A stretch of DNA of 64,000 nt from CAWDLX01 sp046728155 (GTDB lineage: Bacteria > Actinomycetota > Actinomycetes > Mycobacteriales > Micromonosporaceae): assembly GCA_046728155.1 (NCBI GenBank), contig JBKPDY010000042.1, positions 1 through 64,000 of the forward strand, given 5' to 3'. Both the position numbers and the translations under genes were made by a program. Below are positions 15,172-22,915 of the stretch, in pieces. Position 1 is the first letter of the stretch, and the number at the start of each line of letters is the position of its first letter. The notes under the pieces were generated by a model. That model made no database searches. It worked only from the letters and a program-made list of their open reading frames with translations, and had not been told where the DNA came from.

Positions 15172-16788
15172 ATGGTCGACGACGTGCTCGCCGGGCCCGC
15201 TACGTCGCGGGATACCGGCCCGGTCGCCGCCGAGGCGGAGCCGATCCGGCACGGCAGGCGGAGGCTCGCCGGCGCATGGTCAGTCGCCGCGGCGATCGCC
15301 GCCGGGTTGGTCATGTACGTCGCGTTCCCGCCCTTCGACCTCTGGTTCATGGCCCCGGCCGGCGTTGCCCTGCTAGGACTGGCGACGTACCGGCGAGGCT
15401 TCTGGACCGGTGCCGGGCTCGGCCTCGTCACCGGGATCTCGTTGCTGCTTCCGCTGCTCGGGTGGGCCGGCGGCTATGTCGGCAACGTCTGGCTCATCCT
15501 GCCGGCAGGGGAAAGCGCGTACTTTGCTGTGCTTGGTGGCCTTTCGGCAGTGGTAAGCCCGGTCTTGTCCCGGTGGCGGTGGAGCTGGCCACTCGTGACC
15601 GGGGCGTTATGGGTACTCCAGGAGGCGTTACGCGACCGCGTGCCGTTCGGCGGCTTCCCATGGGGTCGGCTCGCGTTCAGCCAGGGCGGATCGCCTCTGC
15701 TCCGCCTGGCCGAGTTGGGGGGAGCTCCGCTCGTCACATTTGGTGTGGCGGCGATCGGTGGGCTTATTGCATGGGCCGCTCTCGCCGTGATGCCTGCCCC
15801 GGGTGGGCGTCTTGGGCGCGGCGCCCTGCTCCCGGTGGGGCTGGCGATCGCGCTCGCCTGGGTGCCGCTGGCGGTGCCGGCGGCCGCAGGGGACCCGGTC
15901 ACCCCGGTAACGGTCGCGGTCATCCAGGGCAACGTGCCCCGGCTGGGTCTGGACTTCAACGCCCAGCGTGAGGCCGTACTCAACAATCACGTCGAGGCCA
16001 CGTTGCAACTCGCCGCGGACGTGAAGGCCGGACGGACGGCCCGCCCCGACCTCGTCGTGTGGCCCGAGAACGCCAGCGACGTGGACCCGATCGCCAACGC
16101 CGACGCGAGCGCCCGGCTCGACGAGGCCGCGACCGCGATCGGGGTGCCGATCCTGGTCGGCGGTCTGCTGGACGGACCGGGCCCGCATCAGGTTCGCAAC
16201 GTTGGGATCGTCTGGAATCCGAGCACCGGAGCCGGAGAGATCTACTCCAAGCGCCACCCGGTACCCTTCGCCGAGTACGTCCCGCTCCGTTCCTTCGCCC
16301 GCCTGTTGACCGACAAGGTCGACCTGGTCCGCAGCGACTTCGTGGCCGGCGACCGGCCCGGCGTCCTAACCGTCGGCCCGGCGACCGTGGGCGACGTGAT
16401 CTGCTTCGAGGTCGCGTACGACGATGTCGTACGCGACACCGTAACCGGCGGCGCGCAGCTACTCGTCGTCCAGACGAACAATGCCACGTTCAACCCGGCC
16501 GAGGCGGCCCAGCAGTTGGCGATGGTGCGGCTGCGAGCCGTCGAGCACGGCCGGCCGGCGCTGATGGCCTCCACGGTGGGAATCTCCGGTTTCGTTGATC
16601 CTGACGGGAGCGTGCACGACGCCACGTCATTCGACCAACGGGCGATCATCATACGGGAGCTTCGGCTGCGCACTGGCCGTACCATTGCAACCGACGTTGG
16701 CGAAGCGCCCGAGTTGGCGTTGCTGGCCGTGGCGCTGGCGGCGGTGGTCGTGGCCATCGCGATCAGACGACGGAAGGTAGAGGGGTGA
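15172..16788 (+). CDS. lnt: Apolipoprotein N-acyltransferase
   Basis: A 538-residue protein with a short N-terminal tail, six or so membrane helices (about 35-250) and a C-terminal nitrilase-like domain. The catalytic triad is visible: Glu in LVVWPENASD, Lys in YSKRHPVPFAEYVPLR and Cys in GDVICFEVAYDD. A final membrane helix (ALLAVALAAVVVAIAIRR) closes it. Lnt adds the third acyl chain to the N-terminal cysteine of lipoproteins, acting at the outer face of the membrane. Translation starts at ATG 15172. The stop overlaps the polyprenol-phosphate mannosyltransferase start (GTGA), the same pairing that is fused as one protein (Ppm1) in Mycobacterium tuberculosis. Confidence 0.93.
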   Translation: MVDDVLAGPATSRDTGPVAAEAEPIRHGRRRLAGAWSVAAAIAAGLVMYVAFPPFDLWFMAPAGVALLGLATYRRGFWTGAGLGLVTGISLLLPLLGWAGGYVGNVWLILPAGESAYFAVLGGLSAVVSPVLSRWRWSWPLVTGALWVLQEALRDRVPFGGFPWGRLAFSQGGSPLLRLAELGGAPLVTFGVAAIGGLIAWAALAVMPAPGGRLGRGALLPVGLAIALAWVPLAVPAAAGDPVTPVTVAVIQGNVPRLGLDFNAQREAVLNNHVEATLQLAADVKAGRTARPDLVVWPENASDVDPIANADASARLDEAATAIGVPILVGGLLDGPGPHQVRNVGIVWNPSTGAGEIYSKRHPVPFAEYVPLRSFARLLTDKVDLVRSDFVAGDRPGVLTVGPATVGDVICFEVAYDDVVRDTVTGGAQLLVVQTNNATFNPAEAAQQLAMVRLRAVEHGRPALMASTVGISGFVDPDGSVHDATSFDQRAIIIRELRLRTGRTIATDVGEAPELALLAVALAAVVVAIAIRRRKVEG

Positions 16789-17591
16789 GTGAGGCGTACC
16801 AGGGCGTAGGCCGGGTTTTGGTGATCATCCCGACGTATAACGAGTCGGAGAACATCCGGATCATCCTGGACCGTTTACGCATATCCGTGCCACAGGTGGA
16901 CGTTTTAATCGCCGACGACAACAGCCCGGACGGAACCGGACACATCGCGGATGAACTCGCCGCCGATCCGGCCGTTAACGTGCTGCACCGGCCTGGGAAG
17001 GAGGGCCTCGGCGCGGCCTACCTGGCCGGCTTTGCGTGGGCGAAGGAGCGTGGCTACGACGCGGTCGTCGAGATGGATGCCGACGGCTCGCACGCCCCGG
17101 AGGAGCTGCCCCGGCTGCTCGACACGCTCGCCGACGCCGACGTGGTCCTGGGCTCGCGCTGGGTGAAGGGCGGTCGGGTGGTCAACTGGCCCCTGCATCG
17201 CCACCTGATCTCCCGCTGCGGCAACCTCTACACCCGGCTCGCGCTCGGTATGCCGGTCAAGGACGCGACCGGCGGCTACCGGGCCTACCGGATGACCGCT
17301 CTGGACAAAATGGATGTCAATACGGTGGCCTCGCAGGGTTACTGCTTCCAGGTTGATCTCGCCTGGCGCGCCCATCGCCACGGCTTCCGCGTGGTAGAAG
17401 TTCCCATCCGCTTCGTCGAGCGTGAGCGTGGCGCCAGCAAGATGAGCTCCTCGATCGTTCGGGAGGCGCTCTGGCGGGTCACCGTATGGGGTACCCAGGG
17501 CCGGTGGAACAGCCTGCGTGCCCTCGTCGCCGGCATGGAGCGGTCAGCGAAACCGGCGCAGTCTGCTCGCGGTCCTTGGCGTCGAGGCTGA
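16785..17591 (+). CDS. Polyprenol-phosphate mannosyltransferase (Ppm1 catalytic domain type)
   Basis: A 268-residue GT2-family enzyme, dolichol-phosphate-mannose synthase class. Motifs are IIPTYNESENI at the N-terminus, IADDNSPDGTG, the metal-binding EMDADGSHAPEEL and LGSRWVKGG. Later come DATGGYRAYR and VEVPIRFVERERGASKMS. It transfers mannose from GDP-mannose to polyprenyl phosphate for lipoglycan and protein mannosylation. There is no membrane domain in this protein; the preceding, overlapping lnt gene supplies the membrane partner, as in mycobacterial Ppm1. Confidence 0.92.
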   Translation: MSEAYQGVGRVLVIIPTYNESENIRIILDRLRISVPQVDVLIADDNSPDGTGHIADELAADPAVNVLHRPGKEGLGAAYLAGFAWAKERGYDAVVEMDADGSHAPEELPRLLDTLADADVVLGSRWVKGGRVVNWPLHRHLISRCGNLYTRLALGMPVKDATGGYRAYRMTALDKMDVNTVASQGYCFQVDLAWRAHRHGFRVVEVPIRFVERERGASKMSSSIVREALWRVTVWGTQGRWNSLRALVAGMERSAKPAQSARGPWRRG

Positions 17592-17593
17592 CC

Positions 17594-18121
17594 GTGCGTC
17601 GCCTAGGTGTGATCGTCGCCCTGCTGATCGTGGCCTCGGCCATCGAGATCACGGTGGTGATCGCCGTCGGTCACGCCATCGGTTGGGCGTGGACGTTACT
17701 GCTGCTACTCGGCACGTCGGCACTCGGCGCGTGGCTGTTGCGCAGCCAGGGCGGCCGGGCGTGGCGGACTCTTCGGGCCGACGCGACCTCGGGGCGTCCA
17801 CCGGGCCATGCCGCCACCGACGGTGTGCTCGTCCTGGCCGGCGGCGTATTCATGCTGGTGCCCGGTTTCGTCTCCGACGCCGTGGGCCTCTTCCTGCTTC
17901 TTCCTCCAACACGGCACCTGGCGCGAGGCTTCACCCAGCGCATCCTGACTCAGCGCATCTCTCCCAGCGCGGCCAACTCGCTCTTCGGGCCGCGACGGGT
18001 ACGGGTCAGGGTCGGCGACACGACGCCACCCACCCCGTCCGATGGCCAGCCGGGAGAGGCGGTTCGGCGCCCGAGCGGCGCCCCCGGCGATCCGCTCGAA
18101 GGCGAGATCATCGACCGGTAG
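17594..18121 (+). CDS. fxsA: FxsA-family membrane protein
   Basis: A 175-residue protein with three to four hydrophobic segments: VIVALLIVASAIEITVVIAV, WTLLLLLGTSALGAWLL and the family hallmark VLVLAGGVFMLVPGFVSDAV followed by GLFLLLPPTR. A polar tail with VRVRVGDTTPP ends EGEIIDR, as is usual in FxsA relatives. FxsA was first noticed for relieving phage T7 exclusion in E. coli; its normal function is not settled. The GTG at 17594 lies three bases after the mannosyltransferase stop. The fxsA-ppm-rbpA neighbourhood is also seen in mycobacteria. Confidence 0.88.
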   Translation: MRRLGVIVALLIVASAIEITVVIAVGHAIGWAWTLLLLLGTSALGAWLLRSQGGRAWRTLRADATSGRPPGHAATDGVLVLAGGVFMLVPGFVSDAVGLFLLLPPTRHLARGFTQRILTQRISPSAANSLFGPRRVRVRVGDTTPPTPSDGQPGEAVRRPSGAPGDPLEGEIIDR

Positions 18122-18234
18122 CGGCCGGCCAGGCCCGAAGATCGGACAGGCCGCACATCGTGCTAGCGCAGGCGCCGGGTCAACCAAGAAGCGTCGGTGA
18201 TCTGTCCGGGCATGCACGCCCAGGCAAACACGAA

Positions 18235-18264
18235 GACGCCCGCCCGGTCCGCCGGGCGGGCGTC
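18235..18264. terminator. Bidirectional terminator hairpin between fxsA and rbpA
   Basis: GACGCCCGCCCGG and CCGGGCGGGCGTC form a perfect 13-bp stem with a TCCG loop. It sits 12 bases beyond the rbpA stop (minus strand) and about 110 bases beyond fxsA (plus strand), between convergent genes. Confidence 0.8.
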
Positions 18265-18276
18265 GGTGCGCTGAAA

Positions 18277-18621
18277 TCAGGAGGCGCGGCCGCGACGCGC
18301 CCGGACCTCGTCCAACCGCTCGTTGAGGATGTCCTCGAGTTCGGCCATGCTGCGCCGTTCGAGCAGCATGTCCCAGTGCGTTCGCGGTGGCTTTGCCCTC
18401 TTCTGCTCCGGCTCGGAGCCGTCGACCAGGCGCGCGATCGTACCGTCGTACTTGCACTCCCAGGTGATCGGAACCTCCGCGTCAACCGCGAACGGCACCT
18501 CGAACTGGTGGCCACGCGCGCAGAGGTACTCCCGCGTCTGTCGCGGCGCCAGCTCAGTATTGCGGTCAGACTCATAACTGACCGCCCCGAGCCGGCTTCC
18601 ACGGAGCATGCGCTCGCCCAT
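18277..18621 (-). CDS. rbpA: RNA polymerase-binding protein RbpA
   Basis: A 114-residue protein that matches RbpA along its whole length. It has the N-terminal RGSRLGAVSYESDRN, the core LCARGHQFEVPFAVDAEVP and WECKYDGTIARLVDG with one cysteine of the metal-binding pair in each half, the basic linker, and the sigma-interaction helix THWDMLLERRSMAELEDILN. RbpA binds RNA polymerase and the principal sigma factor and stimulates initiation in actinobacteria. An alternative ATG lies four codons in. A SigR/SigH-like promoter lies upstream, in line with the known oxidative-stress control of rbpA in Streptomyces. Confidence 0.96.
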   Translation of the reverse strand: MGERMLRGSRLGAVSYESDRNTELAPRQTREYLCARGHQFEVPFAVDAEVPITWECKYDGTIARLVDGSEPEQKRAKPPRTHWDMLLERRSMAELEDILNERLDEVRARRGRAS

Positions 18622-18662
18622 ATTGGCCCTGTCCTCCTACGTCGCTTGTGAGTCGGTAGTTG

Positions 18663-18691
18663 CAACGACCGAACTCGGTCAGACGATTCCC
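18663..18691 (-). promoter_or_regulatory. SigR/SigH-type promoter candidate for rbpA
   Basis: On the minus strand GGGAAT (18691-18686) and GTTG (18666-18663) are separated by 19 bases, close to the GGGAAT-N18/19-GTT pattern of thiol-stress sigma factors. The spacer contains the palindrome GACCGA-AC-TCGGTC (18667-18680). The rbpA start lies about 40 bases downstream. Confidence 0.55.
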
Positions 18692-18892
18692 GCGACCGCG
18701 AAATACACGTCACATCCAGAGTAGCGAGCCCGTCCGCGCAGCTGGCAGGTGATCGCAGTCACGAGCGTACGTCGGCCACCTTCGAGGGGCTTTGGGATGT
18801 GATGCGGCAGCTGGAGGAGGCGGAGAACCACCCCGTTAGCTGTCTACTGTGGACGCCTGGGTTCGGTAGGTGCCGGATGGGACACTGGAACG

Positions 18893-19324
18893 GTGATTGA
18901 ACAGGTGGCCCGCGCCGAGATCGTCTCCATCCGACATGAGGTGTTGCGCCCAGGTCTCCCGGCGAAGACGGCGCTGTACCCGGAGGACGACCTGGCGGAG
19001 GTCTTCCATCTGGCCGAACGCGAGGACGATGGGACCATCATCGCCTGCGTGACGTTCTTCCCTGACGATCTCGACGGGGAGCCGGCGTGGCGGTTCCGCG
19101 GGATGGCCACATTGGAGCCGTACCGCAACGCGGGCATCGGCGGCCGGCTGCTGGAGGCGGGAGTCGACGAAGTCGTCCGCCGTGGCGGCAAGCGCATCTG
19201 GTGCAATGGACGCAGCGTGGCGGCCGCCTTCTACCGCCGGCACGGCTTCGTCCCGGTAGGCGAGGAGTTCGCGAGCGGCCCGCAGAAGCTGCCTCACTTC
19301 GTCTTCACCCGCGTCGTCTCCTGA
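18893..19324 (+). CDS. GNAT-family N-acetyltransferase
   Basis: A 143-residue acetyltransferase. The acetyl-CoA binding motif A region reads FRGMATLEPYRNAGIGGRLL, with the R/Q-x-x-G-x-G/A pattern as RNAGIG. The C-terminal motif AAAFYRRHGFVPVGEEF is typical. The N-terminus (EIVSIRHEVLRPGLP) resembles the subgroup related to AAC(3)/ElaA-like acetyltransferases. The substrate is not predictable. It starts at GTG 18893 and is divergent from rbpA. It converges with the coiled-coil protein gene, with only five bases between the stops. Confidence 0.85.
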   Translation: MIEQVARAEIVSIRHEVLRPGLPAKTALYPEDDLAEVFHLAEREDDGTIIACVTFFPDDLDGEPAWRFRGMATLEPYRNAGIGGRLLEAGVDEVVRRGGKRIWCNGRSVAAAFYRRHGFVPVGEEFASGPQKLPHFVFTRVVS

Positions 19325-19329
19325 CACTC

Positions 19330-20538
19330 TCACGAACGGCGGGCGGCCGCCCGCGGTTCTAGGCGCGCCAGCGCGGCGGCGAGGACGCCGACCTGTTCGG
19401 CCAGCTGTTCGGCATGGATCCGGGCGGCCGTAACCTCCGCCCGGGCAGCCGCCGCATCGTCACGCGCGGCCAGGGCATCGGACCGTGCCGTGGCCCGCTC
19501 CGACTCGGCCGACCTCAACAGCTCCGTCAGATCCGCGCTGCGCCGCGCTGCGGTGCGCGACTCCTCCCGTGCCGTCGCCAGTTCGTCGCGTACGGCCGTC
19601 AGATCCTCCCTGACCGTGACAAGCTCCTGCGCGGCCCGGCTCACCCGAGCCTCCGCCTCGGCGGTTGCGTGTTGCGCCGCGGCCCGGACGCCGGCGATTT
19701 CGGCCAGCGCGGCGTCGGCCCTGGCCGCGGCTTCTTGCGCGGCCGCGGCGTGCAGTCGCGCCTCGGCGATGGCGGCATCGCGGGCGCGCTGCGCCTCGAC
19801 TATCGCCGACCGGGCCGCGTCGCGGTCCGCCACCGCCTGAGCCCGTAGCGCCTCAGCCCGCACGGCTGATGCCTGCGCCCGCTCGCGTTCGCCCTGAGAG
19901 AGCCGAACCCGCTCGCGCTCCTCGGTCAGCGCCTGCTCGGCGGCCCGCACCTGCTCCAGCGCCACGGCCACTCGCTCATCGGCCAGCCCCACCGCTTCCG
20001 CCGCCACGTCCCGCGCCGCCTCCGCCTCGGCCAAGGCGGCCGCGACCGTACGATCGCTCTCCTGCCGAACCTGCGTTGCCTCGGCTGCGACGTGGTCGGC
20101 CTCACGTCGTGCCGCATCGCGTTCACCCGCCGCCGCGTCGCGCTCGCGGTGCGCCGCGGCCACCTCGGTGGCGGCCTCCGCGCGGACGACCGCGAGCTGG
20201 CGGTCCACGCCCTGCGGCGAGAGTTCGGCGTGCAGCGCGTCACTCAGGGTCTCGGCGACCTTCTCGAGCCGATCGACGACCTCGAACGCCTGCGCCACCT
20301 GGCCGGCGATCCCAGGAGCGCTGCGCTGGCGCAGCCTGGCATTGCGGGCGGCCCGTAGACAGGCATCATCGTTGTCGCGGCAGTACCGGAACGGCCGACC
20401 CGCGCCCGGGGTCTGCAGTACCGGCCGTCCACAGTAGGCACACGGGCGGGACCCGGGATCGCGGTCCTCGTCGCGGTGGTGTGCGTCGATGGTCGCGTGA
20501 ATCATCACGGGCGCGCCGGCAGGGGTCGGCCTCTTCAC
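19330..20538 (-). CDS. Zinc-cluster plus long alanine-rich coiled-coil protein
   Basis: A 402-residue protein not matched to a named family. Near the N-terminus (about 30-60) a compact cysteine cluster CAYCGRPV...FRYCRDNDDACLRAARNARL resembles a treble-clef zinc site. The remaining 330 residues are an almost unbroken Ala/Glu/Arg coiled coil (for example ERDAAAGERDAARREADHVA), with no prolines over long stretches. The shape suggests a DNA- or membrane-associated structural or SMC-like accessory protein; this is inference. GTG 20538 is chosen because a -10-like TACACT lies eight bases upstream, giving a nearly leaderless start; ATG 20505 is the alternative. Confidence 0.7.
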   Translation of the reverse strand: MKRPTPAGAPVMIHATIDAHHRDEDRDPGSRPCAYCGRPVLQTPGAGRPFRYCRDNDDACLRAARNARLRQRSAPGIAGQVAQAFEVVDRLEKVAETLSDALHAELSPQGVDRQLAVVRAEAATEVAAAHRERDAAAGERDAARREADHVAAEATQVRQESDRTVAAALAEAEAARDVAAEAVGLADERVAVALEQVRAAEQALTEERERVRLSQGERERAQASAVRAEALRAQAVADRDAARSAIVEAQRARDAAIAEARLHAAAAQEAAARADAALAEIAGVRAAAQHATAEAEARVSRAAQELVTVREDLTAVRDELATAREESRTAARRSADLTELLRSAESERATARSDALAARDDAAAARAEVTAARIHAEQLAEQVGVLAAALARLEPRAAARRS

Positions 20539-20546
20539 GAGTGTCC

Positions 20547-20552
20547 AGTGTA
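20547..20552 (-). promoter_or_regulatory. -10 element candidate for the coiled-coil gene
   Basis: TACACT on the minus strand fits TANNNT and ends eight bases before GTG 20538, which would make a leaderless or very short-leader transcript. No clear -35 was seen. Confidence 0.35.
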
Positions 20553-20618
20553 GGCACACCGGCGCGAAGGACGCCGCAACCGCGCCGACCCGCTCGGTCT
20601 CACCCAGGTTCGACGGTG

Positions 20619-20822
20619 TCAAGCCGACGCGAGCCATTCGCACCACTGCACGCGGTGCCGCTCGTAGCCGATCCCGTAGCGCAGAGTGGCGAGCGATCCG
20701 AAGTCCGGATGGTCGGGCGGCACGAGGGGAATCCGGATCGCCTCGTACTCGGCCAGCCGCTGCTGGTGGTAATCGGCCTGCGCGAGGACGAATTCGCGAG
20801 CGTCGGCTCGATCGGCGACCTG
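20619..20822 (-). pseudogene. Remnant of a PadR-family regulator (C-terminal domain only)
   Basis: The minus strand encodes about 67 residues ending in TGA (20621-20619) that match the helical C-terminal domain of PadR regulators: ADAREFVLAQADYHQQRLAE, then YEAIRIPLVPPDHPDF and LATLRYGIGYERHRVQWCEW. The winged-helix DNA-binding half that should precede it is missing; upstream sequence (toward 20940) shows no HTH. A stop codon lies in frame at about 20866. This is probably the decayed end of a regulator gene. A short intact peptide without DNA-binding function is the alternative. Confidence 0.65.
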
Positions 20823-20949
20823 AGGTGCTCCGGGTGCCCGGCTCAGACCATGGCACGGCTCTGCTGACCGGCGTGTCCACTGCCGTGCTGGCGTTCCTCC
20901 GCCGAATTAACGGGTAGCGCGCCAGGCGCCACCACTAGAATCGGCGGCC

Positions 20950-21729
20950 GTGAGCATCGACCCGGTCGCTTACAACCGCGCCGCATGGGACCGTCAGGTC
21001 GACAGCGGCAACGAGTGGACCGTACCGGTGAGCCCCGAGGTCATCGCGCGTGCCCGCAACGGGGACTGGAGGGTCGTTCTCATCGGATACGAACCCATGC
21101 CACGCGACTGGGTGCCGGCCGATCTGTCCGGTGTGGACATACTCTGCCTCGCGTCCGGTGGCGGCCAGCAGGCCCCGACGTTCGCCGCCACCGGCGCGAT
21201 GGTGACCTCGTTTGACAACTCGCCTCGCCAGTTGGAGCGCGACCGCGAGGTCGCCGAACGGGAGGGGCTCACGATCAGGACTGTCCTTGGCGACATGCGC
21301 GACCTCAGCGGGTTCGCGGACGAGACCTTCGATGTGGTGTTCAACCCGGTCTCGAACGTGTTCAGCCCCAACCTGGATCCGGTATGGCGCGAGTGCTTCC
21401 GGGTCCTACGCCCGAGCGGCATCCTGCTGGTCGGATTCGTCAACCCCGACGTGTTCATCTTCGATCTTGACGCCCTCGACCAGCGTGGTGAGCTCATCGT
21501 GCGCAACCGCATCCCGTACTCCTCGCTGGACCTGCCGGCGGCGGATCCGCAAAGCGGAGCGGGCGGCGGTCCTATCGAATACAGCCACACGATGAGCGAG
21601 CAGATCGGTGGCCAGATCGCGGCCGGGTTCGTACTTACTCATCTGGTTGAGGCGCCGCACCAGGTGGACGCGACCGCGGCTTATATGCCCGGTTATTTCG
21701 CCACGCGGGCCGTCAAGCCCAAGAGTTGA
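20950..21729 (+). CDS. Class I SAM-dependent methyltransferase
   Basis: A 259-residue protein. The SAM-binding motif I is VDILCLASGGGQQAPTFAA, followed by motif II acid VTSFDNSPRQLERD and motif GDMRDLSGFADETFDVVFN. The family opening DPVAYNRAAWDRQVDSGNEW is characteristic of a group of small actinobacterial and cyanobacterial methyltransferases of unknown substrate. The C-terminal YMPGYFATRAVKP also fits. It starts at GTG 20950, downstream of the PadR remnant on the other strand. The acceptor molecule cannot be inferred. Confidence 0.85.
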   Translation: MSIDPVAYNRAAWDRQVDSGNEWTVPVSPEVIARARNGDWRVVLIGYEPMPRDWVPADLSGVDILCLASGGGQQAPTFAATGAMVTSFDNSPRQLERDREVAEREGLTIRTVLGDMRDLSGFADETFDVVFNPVSNVFSPNLDPVWRECFRVLRPSGILLVGFVNPDVFIFDLDALDQRGELIVRNRIPYSSLDLPAADPQSGAGGGPIEYSHTMSEQIGGQIAAGFVLTHLVEAPHQVDATAAYMPGYFATRAVKPKS

Positions 21730-21820
21730 CGCCTGCAGGATGCGCGGAGGCGGCTGGGGAGAGGGAAGTCCGCCATGGGGGACTCCGATCGACCCAGCCC
21801 GGTGCCGGCCCGCGCATCCG

Positions 21821-22693
21821 TCACGGGTTCCAGACCGCCTCGACCTGTGCCGCGACCCGTCCGGCCTGGTCCCGTCCGGCGCGGGCGGAATCGGCCCGCC
21901 GGGCCGGATCCAGTACGTTGGTCCCGATCGCCGCCTTGGCCGCGGCGTCAGGGGCGACGACAACCGATCGGGTACCGGGAGGCAGCGCGCCGACCTGCCC
22001 GGCCACGGACCGCTTACGCGTCAAGGCGGCGGTCAGCGGGGCGATGACCACGACCCGGTCGTACGCCTCGGCCTGCGTAGCGACAAGGTCCACGTTGGCG
22101 GCGGAGCGGATGCCGCCATCGATGAAGAGTCGACCGTTCACATCGGACGGTGGCCATACCCCGGGCACCGCACAACTGGCGGCGACGGCGTCGACAAGGG
22201 ACACACCGGAATCCTTGTCAAAGGCCACGAACTCGCCGTCATCGGCGGCGATTGCGGTGATGAGTAGGCGTGGACGTGCGGGCCAATCGTCAACGGGCAG
22301 CCGGCTCTCGATGATCGCCTTACGCTCCGCCTGCGGAATGGTCTTGGCCCGCTTGGCCATCGCCCCGACCCTGGCCAGGGCGGCCTGAGAGCCGCCGATC
22401 GGGTTCAGCGCCGCCCAGGCGAGCTGGACCATCGTGAGCAACCTCATCCTGGCGGCGACCTCGCTGGTCGGTGGCTTCAGTTGTGCCTCGTACAGCATGG
22501 CCAACGGCGTGCCGGTGGTCACCTGTGCGCCGACCACTGAGCCGGCCGAGGTACCGACGACGAGGTCGGCCGCCGTGAGGTCGGTCCCATTGTCGGCCAG
22601 CCCCGTCAGGATGCCCAGCTCCCACGCGACTCCGGTGACGCCGCCGCCACCCAGGACCAACGCCCGTCCACCCATCGCGCGACCCCCATTCAT
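21821..22693 (-). CDS. Patatin-like phospholipase family protein
   Basis: A 290-residue lipid acyl hydrolase candidate. The oxyanion glycine loop is LVLGGGGVTGVAWELG, the nucleophile elbow GxSxG is VVGTSAGSVVGAQ and the catalytic Asp lies in LFIDGGIRSAANVDLV, giving a complete Ser-Asp dyad. The family cleaves fatty acids from phospholipids; bacterial members include effectors and house-keeping enzymes. The ATG at 22693 overlaps the stop of the broken PIN gene by four bases. The ATG at 22675, with GGGGG seven bases upstream, is an equally likely start. Confidence 0.85.
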   Translation of the reverse strand: MNGGRAMGGRALVLGGGGVTGVAWELGILTGLADNGTDLTAADLVVGTSAGSVVGAQVTTGTPLAMLYEAQLKPPTSEVAARMRLLTMVQLAWAALNPIGGSQAALARVGAMAKRAKTIPQAERKAIIESRLPVDDWPARPRLLITAIAADDGEFVAFDKDSGVSLVDAVAASCAVPGVWPPSDVNGRLFIDGGIRSAANVDLVATQAEAYDRVVVIAPLTAALTRKRSVAGQVGALPPGTRSVVVAPDAAAKAAIGTNVLDPARRADSARAGRDQAGRVAAQVEAVWNP

Positions 22694-22912
22694 TGGCGTC
22701 GGCTTCTCGCCATACCATCGGCTCGGCTTGTGAAGCGCTCCGGCGTGATGATATTGCTCGGCCCTTCCACCCGGCGGGCCGACCCAGGTGGAGCAGGTCC
22801 GCGTCGTTCGTGACGATTGCGTCTGCGTCCACGAGGACCGCGAGATCGAGGATCTTGTTGTCTTCGGGGTCTGGTCCGAGATGCGGGCGGCCGTCCGGTT
22901 CTCTAGGGTCGC
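22690..22912 (-). pseudogene. Broken PIN-domain (VapC-like) gene, C-terminal part with frameshift
   Basis: In one minus-strand frame the sequence reads HLGPDPEDNKILDLAVLVDA and ADAIVTNDADLLHLGRPAGW, the second half of a PIN ribonuclease domain with its conserved acidic residues. The expected ending (IITPERFTSRADGMARS) is found in a different frame, starting near 22750 and ending at TGA 22692-22690. A single frameshift near 22750 would join them. The N-terminal half of the domain is missing where the AlkZ-like gene begins. No antitoxin gene is seen. A sequencing error could explain the frameshift but not the missing half. Confidence 0.6.
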
Positions 22913-22915
22913 CGG

